Part shown: positions 11,700 through 23,397 of the stretch, piece after piece
Layout: every line of letters begins with the position of its first letter
How positions within the stretch are numbered: position 1 is the stretch's first letter
Source: Parasponia andersonii
Lineage: Eukaryota > Streptophyta > Magnoliopsida > Rosales > Cannabaceae
Length of the DNA stretch: 64,000 nt
Direction of reading: 5' to 3'
NCBI GenBank assembly: GCA_002914805.1
Contig: JXTB01000004.1
Span: 1,037,649 to 1,101,648 of the forward strand
Notes under the pieces: generated by a model
What the model saw: only the letters and a program-made list of their open reading frames with translations
Told to the model about the DNA's origin: nothing
Database searches by the model: none
Program-made: the position numbers and the translations under genes

Positions 11700-12900
11700 G
11701 CTTTGAATAATATTTCGGCATGCTCCAATTCACTTAATGCTTAGAACAAAACAAGATGTGGTGCATTGCACTCGAAGATTTTAGCTATGGAGAGAAAAAT
11801 ACAATGGCTGAATAATATGATTGATGTTAGTATAGAACAACATAATTATCTAATTTAGCAAGAGAAGATTTTTGATGATCTCCTTTTGTTAAGAGGAGAT
11901 ATACTAAAAACAACGATCGAGGGTGTCATAGCTATAGTCCGGTGATACGAATATAAAATATATTCATAACAAAGCCTCTATGCGAAGGAAAACTAAAAAA
12001 ATTAAAAAACTTCAAGATTATAATGGAGTGGTTGTCAAAGAAATTGAACAAGTTATTGTTGATTAATTTCAGAATATGTTCAGTTAAGCTGAGGAGGATT
12101 TAGGTGCACAGAAACTAGTGTTGGAGTCCATTTAACTGACTATTACTGAAAGAATAAATTCTAAGTTAACTAGACCTTTCTTGCTAGAAGATGTTTGGAC
12201 AATAGTTAAAGCAATGGGACAAGATAAGAGTCTTGGGCCAGATGGTATGTCTACAATATTTTACTAACAAAACTGCACTACTGTCAAACCGATGGTTTTA
12301 CAGTCAGTTTTATCTGCCTTGAATGATAATAGTGATCTATTTCCCATTAATTCCATACTAGTGACTTTGATGCCGAAAATTAAATCCCTTCTTTCCATCG
12401 GAGATTATCGACTAATAAGCTTATGTAATGTCCTATATAAAATTGTTACCAGGATCATAGTTCAACAATTCAAGATCTTTCTACCCAATGTAATTTCAAT
12501 AAATCAAACTGCCTTCATGCCTAATAAATTAATCACCGACAATGTCTTAGTAGCTTTTGAAATTATTTAATCCATAATACTTCGGAAATCTGGAAAAGTG
12601 GGATATGCAGTAATAAAGCTAGATATGTCAAAAGGCTATGATAGAGTCGAATGGAAATTTCTAGAAAAAGTTATGTTACGATTGAGATTTACTGATTCTT
12701 GGGTCCAACTTATTACGTATTTCTTCAATCGGTCTTTTTATCTTTCATGATTAATAGTAAACCTGATCGTCATGTTATTCCTCATCGTGGTTTTCGATAA
12801 GGAGATCCTTTGTCCCCATATCTCTTCCTTAAATATACTGAAAGATTCTCAAGTTTATTACAGCTGGAAGCCAGACGACTTTCTATTGTTGGTTTTAAGG
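11700..12900 (+). pseudogene. L1-type LINE reverse transcriptase, 5' part of a split copy
   Basis: Plant L1 elements encode endonuclease plus reverse transcriptase in one ORF. Here the linker before RT is readable (SLNAWNKTRCGALHSKIL, then ASMRRKTKKIKKLQDYNG near 11980-12020). RT blocks follow: DKSLGPDGMS near 12222-12250, ILVTLMPKIKSLLSIGDYR at about 12355-12408, NQTAFMPNKLITDNVLVAFE at 12500-12560, KLDMSKGYDRVEW at about 12615-12655, and GDPLSPYLFL near 12800-12830. The FADD catalytic block expected next is absent. The sequence stops resembling LINE near 12900. The endonuclease is not seen either, so the copy is 5'-truncated or degraded. Stops and frameshifts occur throughout. The zinc-finger end of a LINE lies at 14930-15400 in the same orientation. 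Confidence 0.85.
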
Positions 12901-13464
12901 TATTATCTTATCTTGTTTTATAAATATTTCTGTACTATTTTCTATTAACTATATATAATTTTTATTTCTGAATTTCATCATATATATCTCGGCCATCAAG
13001 GTGTTATAAGACAATGATTCCAAAAAAAAAAACTTCAACATACCTATAGAAATCAAAGAGTAGATATACTTCTATAACTTCTTGAAACTAGTATATGTAT
13101 ATATTTGAATCAAAACAAAGTGCCAGTTTAACTAAAAAGGTCTTGGTCAAAAATATTTTCTCAGGATATTACTTGGACTTTCAAGAGTATGATCCAATAG
13201 TTTATATCTTTATGTGTTTGAAAATAGTTTATATCTTTATATGTTTGAAAACTATTTTTATTTTGAATGATCAAACTTCCTATCCTACTTTTTGGATGTA
13301 GATTAATATATAGATCACCATTTTGTATTTATTGTCTTAACATGGACCATTTCTTTCCAATCATATTATCTTTAATTTCTCTTTCAACACTTGTTATTTT
13401 TTATATTTCCTAGAAGGGTATAAGCGTTTAAGTACCATAAAGTTTGGTGTCTATAAAAATCTGT
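12901..13464. other. AT-rich DNA between LINE RT and Sirevirus LTR
   Basis: No clear coding similarity. A 29-bp phrase (atagtttatatctttatgtgtttgaaa-like) is repeated in tandem at about 13197-13250. The missing middle of the LINE may have been lost here. Confidence 0.4.
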
Positions 13465-14905
13465 TGACTCATACTTTGTATCATCAATAATATATTTATA
13501 TTTTGAAGTTAACAAACATATGACTAAGAACTAACAATATACTTGAGTGTGTAGAAATTTAAATTAAAAGGATCACAAGATATTCAAGATGGATTATGGA
13601 AAAAAGTTTGGAGACAAAATTCAAGAATACAAGAGTTAGACTAACAAAGGTTAAACATTTAATTCTTGTACTTGAATACTTGTTTACATATAATATGATT
13701 TTAATGGCTCAAACTTTTTATAAAATTAGAAATTTTTAAACCAGTACTGTCAAACTTGTTTATCTCCAAATAAAATATGACATTTATTTTATACAAGCAT
13801 TTAAATTGATTTATGAATTTCTACAATATCCATATTTAATAAAAATTAATTTAAGAAGACACAAATTTGAAAAAAATCGAAAAAGACTTGAAATAAATTC
13901 AAACCAAACTCTCTGGTTTTTTTGACATATTGAATCCTAGTTTTCGGTCTACCGATTCTCTGTCAAATACTTTCAATGGTTAGTATTCTTGGTCGACTAA
14001 AAATGCACATTCCGCTTACCAAAAATGACAAAATATTTGTCAAACGATTTAAAATGGCTAGCTTTCATTTTGGTCTATAAATAGAAGCTTTTCTAACACT
14101 TGAAATAACTTTTGAATATCCTTATATTGCACGTATCATATATTCAAGTTGTTTAAATCAATTTTTGTGATTCAAACTTTCAAATCTACTTTTTCACAAA
14201 AATCACTTGAGCCAAATTAGATCATATTTTGTGTTCACATTTATTCTCTCTAAGTTTACCTTGTATCAATTATTTTCATTAGAGAGATTCTAGATTAGTG
14301 ATTCAACAAAAACTAAATTGTAATTATGTGGTAAGTTTGACATCGGATTCATGAACAACCTGATTTAAGTGAGATTAGCACCAGAATCTAAACAATCTGA
14401 GTTAGGCATGATAGAGCCGGATTGAAGGCATGAGTGTGCTTAAGGAGAAATCATTCATTGTGTACAAGGGTCGGTTAAGCCCATTTTCTTGGACCGATAG
14501 TGGATAGCTTAAAGCGGCTTACCAAAAGCCGGGGACATAAATTAATTGTCGTGTTTATCGAATCTCATAAAATTAGTGTTTGTATTTCTCTATCCCTATC
14601 TCTTTAATTTATTTACCTTGAACTTTTGCATTTATTCTGTCTATTTTTACCTGATATTGTCATTATTTGCATAATTCATTTGCTTATCTTTAAAAAGTTT
14701 ACAAAAGTTTTTAAAACTCAATTCATCCCCCTATTGGGTTATCTAATCTTGAGCTAACAATTGATATTAGAGTTTGGAGCTCTAATTTTTATAACTTAAC
14801 CTTTTTTAAGATGGTTAGCCTAAAAAACTTTTCTTTTCAATATAAGGGGTTGTCACCTTCTAAACCATAATTTTTCAATAGAAGTGATTTTAGCTATTGG
14901 AGAAG
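13465..14905 (+). mobile_element. Sirevirus 5' LTR, primer site and gag start (E1), truncated
   Basis: The LTR runs from TGACTCATAC (13465) to CTAACA (14759), about 1.3 kb, and resembles the E2 LTRs in order of motifs. It has the LTR end phrase attcatccccctattgggt, then gagctaaca. The primer site follows as ttgatattagagtttgg (14761-14777), close to the TTGGTATCAGAGC complement of initiator Met tRNA used by Sireviruses. After it, a gag start is readable at 14812-14905 (MVSLKNFSFQYKG, then FFNRSDFSYW). Nothing further of the element follows: the next 50 bp pass into LINE sequence. It is either a truncated insertion or the survivor of a deletion. A hairpin-like motif ttttcggtctaccga lies at 13941-13955. 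Confidence 0.8.
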
Positions 14906-14929
14906 TGAATTTAACTAGTGAATTTACGG

Positions 14930-15400
14930 CAAGAACACATAGTTTAGTTCGACATTTTACTACTTCTGGAGCATATTATGTTAAATCTTGTTATTGACTA
15001 ACCAAAGCTAGATTAGAGAGAAGCTAATGCTCAAATTTAGCAGGCATACATAGTTGGTGGAGAAATAATTAGGGCCTAACTCTTCCTAGTAAAATTAAGA
15101 TAAGTATTTGGTGAGCCTACCATGACAGTTTACCAATGACAATGGGTTTATTTCATAAGAAAGTGATCCCATCATTGCATTGTAGCTCCTATAATTGTGC
15201 ATGGGAGTCTCTTACTCATGCATTGATGCACTGTAGCTTTGTTAAGGTAACTTGGAGGGCATCAAAATTCCAGCTATCATATAGTCAGCTCTTCGTATGA
15301 CAATTGCCGACATTATCTCTTTATATTCTCAATTATTAAGTTTGGAGGATTTTGATTTATTCCTCTGTTTATTATGGTGCATTTGGAATGAAAGTTTTAC
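14930..15400 (+). pseudogene. LINE C-terminal zinc-binding (zf-RVT) region
   Basis: The C-terminal part of plant L1 RT proteins is readable: GAYYVKSCY, then LTLPSKIKISIW and AYHDSLPMTMGLFHKKVIPS. Next come CSSYNCAWESLTHALMHCSF (about 15180-15240), which holds the Cys/His pattern CxxxxC...HxxxxC, and LLWCIWNERN near 15370-15400. The reading has stops at expected Trp positions (IW*AYHD). Orientation and order fit the 3' end of the LINE at 11700-12900, with the Sirevirus fragment E1 lying between them. Whether both parts come from one LINE copy cannot be shown by eye. Confidence 0.8.
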
Positions 15401-18400
15401 TTGTTTGTCTTTGTATGTATTGAACAATAATATATGCAAAGGATGCCTTTAAACTACCTATGTAGTTTATTTACATGTCTTTATATTCATACTATTATAT
15501 TACCATTTAATAATTTTCTATCTTTATATACATTGTTGAAATCTATTGAGTTCACTAGTGTTTGATACACCGTTACATATCATTGGTGTTATAGAAATAA
15601 ACTTATTTCTTCTATGAACAAAATTGGGAGGAATAATTTAAATTACTTACTTTAAAGTAGAATATTTACCTATAGAATACTTCACATTCAATTGAAAATG
15701 TTCATTATGACAAAAAAATTTTAACACATATGTTTTCTGTGTTTTGGATTTAGTGTCAACTCCTTAGTATTATGTTCATTTATTTTCTAATAAGATTATC
15801 CAGTTTCTTTGTTTCATTTAATTTTTTACTGGCATTTATAATTTAAGTTTGAGTTCATTTTCTTTATTTTGGAGTTTACTATTATATTTTGGGTAAATCT
15901 TCTTTGTACACTAACTAGCTTTTTTACTATCTCATTTTTCCATTAGCTAACTGTGGATTTTTTATTTATGACTTTTATCGAATCACAAGGCCAAAGGAAC
16001 ATCATTTATTTTGTATAATTTTGCTACATCTATCTTATTATGAATTTAGATCTTTGTTCTTTTATTATGATGTTATGATTTGAGAATAATAAATTAAGTG
16101 TACAATAAAGAAACTAATTATGAAGACCGAAGAAGAGAGACTAGTAAGTCTCATCCTTCGGTAGGACACTATAGCTTATATACACATGGTAAGCAAAGCA
16201 CACATGCATAATCTTAAGTATTTTAAGAATGACGATCATGGCGAGTTCATAAGCCTACTGGCTATATGACGATTGATAATCCTACCAATCAGGGATATTG
16301 AGCGAAACTCTCTAATTATTGGAGTCAATTGTATTGATAGCTTTTTTACTATTGAATGCATTTCACTTTTTTTTTTCTTTTTTTCTGCATCGTAGTCAAT
16401 TTGTTTACTTGTAGATTGACTAAGATAGCTTTAGGATTGAAGAATTAGCATATCTATTAGAAGAATATTCTTTTCTAATTCAATCTAATATTGTAAATAT
16501 TTTTTGCATTATAATAACAGATTTGTTATCAAAAAAAAGGACAAGCTACTATAAAGATAATTTGTTTTCAACAACAAAATTTTATTTATATTTTTCATCT
16601 TTTTTGTTATCGCTTATGAAGAAAAGTTTAGTTTTTAGATCAATTAGCTTTTCTATATTTACTATTAGACATAATTATTAATATAACCAAAGAAAATAAA
16701 CAAAAAAAAACTAAAGGGCTAATAATAAGAATGTACTATAAATCTTAAGAAAATAAGAACAATGAAACTTAGAACTAATATAAATATAAGAGTGAATTCA
16801 TTCAAGTAAAAGAGAGAAATAAAAGTCACATTGATGAGCACAAATTAACATTTTTGTTGTTTATTATATTTTTAGAAAATAAGGGTCGTAATTGAATGAG
16901 ACCAATAAAAAAATAATAGTTGAACTATAGAAATTGATTGTTTGAAAAGAGAAGAGTGCGGGTAGCATTTGTTTAACACTACGGTAAATCTGGGTTAAGA
17001 AAATATTAATTTACAAATTTATTTTATAAGGTTAAAGTGGAAGATTGTTCAATTTTTTTTTAATTTCATATTATTTTAAACATTGCTATTCATAATCAAA
17101 CTAAAGAAATACTTTTTAATGAATATTTATTTTACTTCATAAGTAAAAATAACTCTTAAAATAGAAATTAGGTTTATACACTTTATAAAAATGAAACACA
17201 CTCATTCTTAGTCAAACAATTAAATACTTGGAAGTAAAACATAAAATTGTTTAAAAACATTCTATTGCCACTTGAGATCCTACCACCACTAGCCAACATT
17301 CGGTAGGATGTACTACTTATTTGAAAATTTTAAATAAATAAATGAGTTTGCACTCAGTAAACAAATCCCATACATGTAATGAATATTGTAAGTAATACAC
17401 TTTTAGAACCATAACTATGTATCTCATTCTTTGAGAATATCTTGTTTATAATATTTTTATTTCATAAAACTTTCATATTTGAGCTCATTATAGTGTAGTG
17501 CCAAGTCTATTAGAATTAATGGGTCATAAATGTAGTATTATGACAAGCATACGTGACCTTATAGCTATTCGAATCTCATATAGCTATCATACTACAATGA
17601 CTAGCATTATAGTTGAACTTTCGTTTTTAACATAGTGACTGTAAGTCAATCAGTCGGATGTCTATACTCCTTTCAAGAACTTAATAAATACTTAAAGAAA
17701 ATATTCTTCATAAACATAATTTTTGATATATAGTACTTTAAAAATTCATTTCATTGAAATCATAATTTTTCGTGCAATTATATATGCACATACTCGTGAC
17801 ATACTTGCATACTTAATGTAATAAATATTGCAGAGCATATAACAGTATATTATGAAAATCATAATCATATAATAATACATAACTTTTCACATAAATACAT
17901 ATGATGAGATTTACTAACATTAGGTCCTTAGAAAAAGGCTTCTTTGTGATTACAGTAAAATACCACACACTCGACTTTATTGTAACTACATGCTTATTTT
18001 TATCCTATTTGATTAATATTAATTATATATATTAATACATACTATCATTTTTCATTAAAAATATATTTATGTATCCTAAAAAAATACTCACATCATACAA
18101 CTATAAAACTATATTTCATAACATACATAACTAAAACTGTAAAATTTCAGGAAGTAATATATACTTTAAGAATTTTAGATTTTGGTATAAAATTCTATTT
18201 ATTCTGAAACTTAAATAAAATTTTTTATAACATAAAATAAAGCTAAAAAAATTATTTAGAATGTATTAACAAGATTTAACATATTTTTCCTAATTTTCAA
18301 TCTAAGGTTTGTAATCTGATAAAACAATTCAAAGCTGTGACTGGTAGACATTCATTATTAGCACTTACTTGGTTCATTAATATAATATAAAATTTTACTA

Positions 18401-18896
18401 AACTACAAAAAATTACTCATAATTTATTAATAAGACTCAGCTCATTTTATCTAATTTATAAATTGTAGACTGAAATCTGATTGAAACTATTAAAGTAGAG
18501 ACAAATGGTTGATTTTTGAATTTTCTAAAATTATTTGAATATCAAAAAATCTTAATATTTTAAAGAAATATCTATAACATATCAGTACACATGGAAAAAA
18601 ATTAGGGGAAGCAAATCATACTATTACATAGACTTTAAAGTCTTAAAATTATATCTTATAATTTATGATAGCACTTAACTTACAAAACTATATGTTATTA
18701 AAAATATATAATTAATTATATACATTTCTAAAAGTCATGAAAACATTTGGAACCCTTTATAACACATATAGAGTGTTAAATAAAAGTTTCTAAGTCTAAA
18801 TAAAATCAACAGAAGGAGACTATAACAATATTACCTCGAACAAATAAAACTATTATATTTACTGGTTCTAAATATAGTACGTAAAGAAAATTCTAT
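15401..18896. other. AT-rich intergenic DNA
   Basis: About 3.5 kb with no coding homology that I recognise in either strand. The part at 16115-16330 is less AT-rich and has a repeated theme (ccttcggtagg at about 16156 and ttcggtagga at about 17300), but I cannot assign it. The rest is AT-rich with short homopolymers. Confidence 0.5.
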
Positions 18897-20267
18897 TGAG
18901 AAATTAAGGTTTTAATCCTACTTGCTTAAATTTTGAAGATAACAAATATTTGATTTAGTACTAATGATTTAACTTGAGTGTATACTAAAATAACTTTAAA
19001 AGTTCTAAATCAAGTTAATCAAGGAATCAAGCTTGAAGATGAATCCATATTGGAGTTATTAGCATCAAGTATGAAGAAGGACAATCAAGATACAAGATCA
19101 AGTTTAGATAGAGTATATTTCATATTTCATGTTTAAATAGAATATACAAGATCATTACACATAAATTTTCTTTACGTTGGCTCAGAATTTCAAAAGAGTT
19201 TTCTTTACACATAAATAAAATGATTATGTCATTATAGAAGTGTGAAAATAGAACATAATGATTTTGAATAGGCAAAATATTTTTTAAAACATGATTTTTT
19301 CAGTTTAAAATATATTTGAAATCATGATTATTTGACATAGGCTAAAAACAGATTTTCTATTTGCAAACTAGAATATGTTTTAGTATAAACACTTTTTAAA
19401 TTATTATTAAATATCTTTGTGAAACTAAAATAAGTTTGCAATAGCCAAAATATTCTTTTCAAATTGATTTTCAATACTTTTAAAGTATTTAAAACAAGTT
19501 TAGAAGTCAGTTTTTGAAAAATGCCAAAAGCTGTCAAGATCTGAAAAATAGCCAAATACTGAAATAGTCAAAATAAGTAGGATTTTCGGTCTACCGAAAA
19601 TTGCAACGAGAAAATTTATCTATTAAAATATGACTGTTGTAAAAGTACACCAATAATTAGCATTTTCAGTCTACCAAAAGCACACTTTCAGTGTACTATA
19701 AAATAGCAGAAATTGTGTCTAACGGTTATAAATGACTAGTTTTTACTCAAGATTATAAACATAAGCAATTTTAAGACTTGACAAAGGCTATGCATTAACC
19801 TAAATTGTTATCCAATTACTTTCAAAGTGCAAAAGCCTATTCTTAAATTGAATTAACTTTCAACCATATTGAGCCAATCTTAGAGCACCTATTGTGCATT
19901 GTTCTCAAATGTCCTAAGCTAAAATTGTATTTATTACTTTTGAGAGGAAAGTTTATAATGTATTCACTCTTAATTATTGAAAAACCATTGAGTATGAGAT
20001 GAGGTTGGTACTAAAGTCATAAACAACTAGTGCATAGATGAGGTTACCACTGGAGTCTAAAGAACCCGATTTAGATAAAGTTGTCACCAAAGTCTAAGCA
20101 ACCTGAATGTAGATGAGGTTGTCATCAGAGTCTAAACAACTCGTGAGTTGGTGAGATTGGCACTATTATCTAAATAATTTATGTAAGTGAGGATATCACT
20201 GAATTTAAAAGAATCTATAGTTAGACATGATAGGACCGGAGTTAAAACTATCGTAAAAGTGTGGATG
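18897..20267 (+). repeat. 5' LTR of E2, first part (upstream of nested gypsy)
   Basis: Matches 31145 onwards, including agcttgaagatg, the hairpin motif region and the gaggttgccaccagagtctaa-type repeats at 20000-20200. It contains the perfect 18-bp inverted repeat TTTTCGGTCTACCGAAAA (19583-19600) and a decayed copy at 19663-19680. The LTR breaks off at the gypsy LTR start. Confidence 0.85.
20000..20220 (+). repeat. Short internal repeats in the E2 LTR (deca-to-40-bp units)
   Basis: Three to five diverged units of about 40 bp, each of the form gaggttg(t)caccagagtctaaacaacc, lie in tandem. The same series occurs in the 3' LTR (32280-32470) and, shorter, in E1 (14355-14410). They are therefore an inherited part of this LTR family. 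Confidence 0.7.
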
Positions 20268-20985
20268 TGTAATAACCATACTTTTCGGACTGTTAACTAC
20301 TTATCTTCTTAGCTTACTTATTTAAAAAGAGAAATTTAGCATTGAAAATTCATGATAATTTTTTTTAATGCTTTTATTTATTTTTTAAGAGATTTATATT
20401 CATAACTAACTATTTACTTAAATTTTGAAAACAAATAAAATACTTCTCGATAGTTAAGCAACCTTTATTTAAATTTGTTTACAAACTTTTTATTAGGGTG
20501 ATTTAAATAATTTGCAACCATAAAGGATTCCTAGGTAAGGAGGAGGGTCACATATAGATCACTCAAGTCCCAAGTTCTCTTTAGACAGTTTAGGTCTTTT
20601 TGACGGATCCCTTTGTGCTTTGCATTTATTTCAATCAAAATATTTTCTCTTTTAGATCTTTTGAAAAATATTTTCTTAAATTCTATTCAATCAAAATACA
20701 TTTTCAAATTCAATTTTATAAAACCATATATTACGAAATAAAATACTAAGTTATGAGTACGTTTTCTAACAGTATCAAGCTTACATAATTTAAATCATTT
20801 GTAATATAATAAGAACATATGCGGAAGTAATTTTAATGTATTCCATTGCCCGTACCTCGCATTCATCCTTACCTCGATTCTAACTAACCCATTAATCAAA
20901 TCAGAGATTTCTTTCCTTTGGTACCTATAACATGGATACTCATAAAATGTGAGCTTTCGCTCAGCAAGTACAATTTAATTCTAAT
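20268..20985 (-). repeat. Truncated 3' LTR of nested gypsy element
   Basis: Matches 23398-24105 nearly colinearly, including ggtacctat, gatactcataaaatgtgagctttcgctcagcaag and the 5' TGTAAT. The match ends near 20985, where the pol-linker sequence begins. The rest of the LTR was deleted. Confidence 0.8.
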
Positions 20986-20989
20986 AAAA

Positions 20990-21860
20990 CCTTTTAATTA
21001 ATTCAGTCGGTTTTCCTTCTGCAATGTCTTCCTTAATTTTTACTAAGACAGGGTCGAGCCCTTGGGTTTCCTTCATGTTCTAAAAAATGTTTGGCTTAAG
21101 ATTTAATATAGACAATTTACTTATTGATAACTCTAGACCGACGTTGTTTATATCCTATTGTAAGGGCTTAGGTAAGGCTTTTATTGACATTAGAGTTGAA
21201 GTCATTTTTCTGCTTAGCGCATCTGTAACTCTGTTTGCCTTACTCGGGTGGTACAAGATTTCACAATCAAAATCCTTCACTAACTCAAGCCATCTACACT
21301 GCCTCATGTTCAACTCTTTCTGAGTGAATATGTACTTTAGGCTTTTATGGTCAGTGTAGATTCGACATTGAGCCCCTTATAAGTAGTGTCGCCAAATTTT
21401 GAGAGTGAATACTACAGCAGCAAGTTCTAAATCTTGAGTTGGGTAGTTATTCTTGTACTCCTTTAGTTATCGGAACCATATACCACGACCTTTCCATTTT
21501 GCATTAGTACTGCTCCTAGTCTTAATTTTGATGCATCACTATAAATGTCAAACTGTCCTTCGTTTGATGGGATGGTAAGTACAGGTACACTAGTAAGCCT
21601 ATTCTTCAACTCTTGTAAGCTTTCTTCACACTTCTCCATCTATTTGTATTTCTTCCCTTTTTTTGTAAGGGTTGTGAGGGGTGCAGTGAGCTTTGAAAAT
21701 CCTTCTACAAATCTTCGGTAATAGCTGACTAATCTCAAAAAGCTCCTCACTTCAGTTACAGCTTCAGTAATAGCCGACTTATCTCAAAAAGCTCCTCACT
21801 TCAGTTACAGTTTTGGATGCTGGCCAATTGTTCATTGCCTTTATCTTGGAAGGATATGCG
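20990..21860 (-). pseudogene. Gypsy RT end, RNase H and linker remnant
   Basis: Minus-strand reading from about 21860 gives the end of a Ty3/gypsy reverse transcriptase ([24 protein letters not shown]). RNase H follows, with IYSDASKLRLGAVLMQNGKV near 21550-21480. The RNase H end is [19 protein letters not shown], then [20 protein letters not shown] (about 21340-21215). A post-RNase H linker (GLDPVLVKIKEDIAEGKPTE) lies at about 21065-21000. Integrase would follow but is absent. Stops and frameshifts are present. A ~57-bp tandem duplication at about 21717-21806 repeats the [12 protein letters not shown] coding stretch. The upstream junction is fused directly to gag after INIKQG, so the active-site RT blocks are deleted. 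Confidence 0.85.
21717..21806. repeat. Tandem duplication inside gypsy RT
   Basis: The phrase gtaatagc(t/c)gact(a)atctcaaaaagctcc, followed by tcacttcagttacag, is present twice in tandem with few changes. It duplicates the RT segment that encodes TEVRSFL. Confidence 0.8.
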
Positions 21861-22435
21861 ACAACTCCTTCCTTGTTTGATGTTAATAATTTCATTTTGT
21901 TGGACCCGCATCGCCATACAATTATAGTATTTTTGGTTGAATTCATAGATGAAATTATTCCACGATATTTCTCTGACATTTCTTCTCATTTGGCTCTCTC
22001 CTGCCAATATCGTGCATCTTTTTTCAGAACATAAGACACATATAACACCTTCTCATGGTCATTAAGATTTATAAAATCCAGGATAGTTTGGATTGATGAA
22101 AACTATTCTTCAACCACCATAGGCCGATCCTTTAAACTTAGCAGGACGCATCTTTCTGAAGTGTTCATAATGTGGTTCTTGGTGCTCCACATGTTGATTA
22201 GGTATTACAGGTTCTAGTTGTAGTACTGGTTCTTCCTCTTGAGGCAGAGGTTCTTCATTGTCCACTTGAGGTTTGACATCTTCTTGGCGTTATCGTCGTA
22301 GTTACTCACGAAGATTCCTTATCTCCTCTTCTTTAGCTTGGAATCATTGTTGCAAGTTAGCTACAAGATTACTTAGGTCGGGTGTTTAGGTGTATTTATT
22401 GGACTGACTCGTGGTCTTCCCCTCCTTCTTGCCAT
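21850..22435 (-). pseudogene. Gypsy gag (second gag-like ORF)
   Basis: Minus-strand reading starts at MARRRGRPRVSPINTP (ATG near 22434) and continues, after a one-base shift, with a coiled-coil-like DLSNLVANLQQ. An acidic region (QVDNEEPLPQEEEPVLQLEP) is followed by FRKMRPAKFKGSA. The retrotransposon gag core follows in another frame: TILDFINLNDHEKVLYVSYV, LKKDARYWQERA, then YEFNQKYYN and NEIINIKQG. This is the typical gag order of chromovirus-like gypsy elements. The reading ends abruptly at 21850 in RT. Frameshifts and stops make it non-functional. Confidence 0.8.
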
Positions 22436-22611
22436 ATTTTATTTTTAGTTAACTCCTATTAGTTTAGGATATTATTAGATATTTCAACTTCGATTATGAA
22501 GAAAAAGGATAAATTATTTAATAAGACATATATTGTTTCATAATTATATTATTTCATTAATTAAAGTACCAGATAAGAACATATAAGCATTTCTAGTCTA
22601 CCTTATACTTA

Positions 22612-23396
22612 ATCTCTCATATTAGTGTTTGAAGGTTTGCTAGAGTTTTCTTCCAGATCCTCTTCTGGGTCCTCTTTAGAGTCTTCCTCATGATTATTAG
22701 TGTGTCCTTGTCTGGTGGGCATGGTTCCGTTTGCATCTATTCGTGGTTATACACTTCTTTGCTCTTCTTCGGGGTCTCCTTGTTGGAAAGGTGTTCTTGT
22801 GATATTCCCGCGAGATGATCCTTCAGCCATATCCTGTTCTATTTCCCTTTGATATTCTTCTTAAGCATGAATTACCTCTGAACTAATATGTTCAAGATTC
22901 ATATCAATAAGTGGGTTCCTCATACATCTTCGGACATGACTTAGGATTCTATTCCAATGGGTCATAAGTAGGATACTATTAGGGCATCTTGGAAGGAATA
23001 GGAAAACTACTTCCTTGGAAAAATGGATGTTATATTCTTTTATAGAATCGTCAGATCGGGATTCCCATCTGTTTCTCACAAAGCCAAAAGCTCGTTCTTG
23101 TAATTGGGCCTCTGCTATCGGGATCTCTATTGGATTGTTATGGTGTTCTATTTGTTAAAAGCGTGCTATGACTAATCTACAGAACATTTCCCAACTTATA
23201 TTGTCTGCGATGTGTCCTGATGCTCGCCACCATGCTCGAGCATTATTTCGTAGTTACATGATTGCAAGAGTAGTCCACTCGTAATCCTGAATACGACACA
23301 CTCGTAAAAGTTGTTCTGTTTCATGAAGTCAATTCCTAAATACTTCGGGTGTAGATTCTCCCAGATAATATGGTGGTCGTCTTGCTCTGAAAGCAA
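22612..23396 (-). pseudogene. First gag-like ORF between primer site and gag
   Basis: Directly after the primer site the minus strand reads ARRPPYYLGESTPEVFRN, LHETEQLLRVCRIQDYEW and TTLAIM, then LRNNARAWWRASG and NISWEMFCRLVIARF. Further on are VRNRWESRSDDSIKEYNIHF and a serine/acid-rich tail that ends at NMRD (about 22612). WL, LRNNARAWW and the SW..FC..F pattern are those of a retrotransposon gag domain. Three stops stand where Trp or Gln is expected (N*L, M*L, F*Q). It is distinct from the gag at 21850-22435, so this element has two gag-like ORFs in series. The extra ORF could instead come from another element inserted or recombined here. Confidence 0.7.
23384..23396 (-). promoter_or_regulatory. 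Primer-binding site of nested gypsy element
   Basis: Minus strand TTGCTTTCAGAGC directly after the LTR end CA. It matches 11 of 13 bases of TTGGTATCAGAGC, the complement of the 3' end of initiator Met tRNA. It fixes the orientation of the element. Confidence 0.75.
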
Positions 23397-23397
23397 C

